DNA from: an uncultured Candidatus Saccharibacteria bacterium
GTDB taxonomy: Bacteria; Patescibacteriota; Saccharimonadia; Saccharimonadales; Saccharimonadaceae
DNA length: 5,115 bases
Direction of reading: 5' to 3'
Assembly: GCA_949070545.1 (NCBI GenBank)
Contig: CARTQV010000057.1
Coordinates: 1 to 5,115, forward strand
A program made the translations under genes and the position numbers. This document shows, piece by piece, positions 4,501 to 5,115 of the stretch (positions within the stretch are counted from its first letter, which is position 1; every line of letters starts with the position of its first letter). Below the pieces are notes generated by a model. The model saw only the letters and a list, made by a program, of their open reading frames with translations. It did not search any database and had not been told where the DNA came from.

Positions 4501-5115
4501 ATGGAAAGATTTCTTGATTATTTTAAGCCCAGTAACTACACGATTGATCTAGAAATCGATCGCCATAAAAAGTCCCTCAAAGGCAAAGTGAGAGTCTCTG
4601 GCGTTGTTTGCTCTGAGTGCGTAAAGTTTCATGCCGTTGCTATGAAAATCAAATCCGTCGAGTTCTCCGCCGACGATCCGTTTAGTCAAAATCCTCTAAA
4701 GCCCTGCCGTTTTGAGTATGACGACGAAACGATCATGATCCCTACCGATCGCGAAAACGCCCCGTATTTTTATACTTCGCATAAGTTCGACGAGCGTTCT
4801 GGCGATTCTGAAATACATAGCACTGATTTTGTCATCACGTTCGAGACAAAGTTAAAAGAGAATATGCAAGGTTGTTATCTTTCGTCGTATGATCTTGGAG
4901 GCGAGAAAAAATTTCTCGCGACGACCCAATTTGAATCTCATTATGCCCGCGAGGCTTTTCCGTGTATTGACGAACCAGCGGCGAAAGCAATCTTCTTCGT
5001 TAATCTTGATATCCCAGATTTGTCTCCCGAAGATGTCGTTTTGTTCAATACGCCCTTGAGCTCGCATTATGGTACACGCTATAGTTTCGAGCCAACCCCA
5101 CGTATGTCGACTTAT
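4501..5115 (+). CDS. M1-family metallo-aminopeptidase, N-terminal part (runs off right edge)
   Basis: The first 205 residues of a zinc aminopeptidase that removes N-terminal residues from peptides; likely cytoplasmic, as no signal peptide is seen. The visible part is the saddle-like N-terminal beta domain: NYTIDLEIDRHKKSLKGKV (12-30) is the usual first strand pair, MQGCYLSSY (122-130) matches the family's 'GLYRS.Y' region, and ATTQFE (140-145) leading to AREAFPCIDEPAAKA (149-163) is the best-conserved N-domain signature of M1 enzymes. Glu145 corresponds to the conserved acidic residue of TQFE that helps bind the free amino group. The catalytic GAMEN and HExxH-x18-E motifs would lie further downstream, so activity cannot be judged. 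For a peptide-scavenging, auxotrophic lifestyle such an enzyme makes sense (inference). The ATG at 4501 is chosen because it begins the family homology and sits 6 nt after an extended -10; there is no Shine-Dalgarno. Confidence 0.9.
   Translation, partial: MERFLDYFKPSNYTIDLEIDRHKKSLKGKVRVSGVVCSECVKFHAVAMKIKSVEFSADDPFSQNPLKPCRFEYDDETIMIPTDRENAPYFYTSHKFDERSGDSEIHSTDFVITFETKLKENMQGCYLSSYDLGGEKKFLATTQFESHYAREAFPCIDEPAAKAIFFVNLDIPDLSPEDVVLFNTPLSSHYGTRYSFEPTPRMSTY

Noticed and set aside
4852..5067. 71-residue minus-strand frame opposite the aminopeptidase
   Set aside because: Antisense to the conserved TTQFE...FPCIDEP region of the M1 enzyme; no ribosome binding site.
1..5115. UGA-recoded genetic code (Gracilibacteria/Absconditabacteria)
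   Set aside because: TGA ends the 125-residue gene exactly at a coupled start, and no in-frame TGA interrupts any of the conserved proteins.
1..5115. CRISPR array, tRNA, rRNA, insertion sequence or long direct repeats
   Set aside because: Nearly all sequence is accounted for by protein genes and the three intergenic gaps (72, 44 and 89 bp) are too short; no regularly spaced repeats, cloverleaf or transposase frames were seen.

Overview
The window reads as a stretch of a small-genome bacterium of the Patescibacteria (Candidate Phyla Radiation), most likely Saccharibacteria (TM7) or a close relative. This is an inference from gene content and style: a membrane-anchored Clp-type AAA+ protein behind a small tryptophan-rich membrane protein, a stand-alone PilB/GspE pilus ATPase, an M1 aminopeptidase, short intergenic gaps and start codons sitting directly on -10 boxes. 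All three visible stop codons (TGA, TAA, TAG) behave as stops and no in-frame TGA occurs in any gene, so the standard bacterial code (table 11) fits. The UGA=Gly lineages (Gracilibacteria, Absconditabacteria) are therefore unlikely.

Layout: positions 1-1481 hold a minus-strand two-gene operon. A 125-residue membrane protein (1481-1104) overlaps by one base (TGATG) the start of a Clp/Hsp100-like protein. The latter has two N-terminal membrane helices, a double Clp_N repeat and the beginning of a first AAA+ domain, then leaves the window at its left edge. A 72-bp divergent intergenic region (1482-1553) holds promoters for both directions. The plus strand then carries a DUF2130 protein (1554-2762: N-terminal CxxC, long coiled coil, PD-(D/E)XK-like nuclease signature), a PilB/GspE assembly ATPase (2807-4411), and the first 205 residues of an M1-family metallo-aminopeptidase (4501 to the right edge). 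No RNA genes, CRISPR arrays, insertion sequences or tRNAs were seen.

How the genes relate: the minus-strand pair is clearly one operon and probably one membrane-bound unit for protein unfolding or quality control. The three plus-strand genes are collinear, but each has its own credible -10 element, so they look independently transcribed rather than one pathway. Points worth a second look: (1) the visible part of the Clp-like first AAA+ domain lacks the Walker A lysine, the Walker B glutamate and the pore-loop tyrosine; (2) the PilB/GspE protein has no cysteine at all, so the family's tetracysteine zinc site is gone; (3) three genes have TATAAT ending 6-8 nt before ATG with no Shine-Dalgarno, predicting leaderless mRNAs; (4) a near-consensus promoter in the 89-bp gap before the aminopeptidase leads straight into an 11-codon ORF and hairpin.
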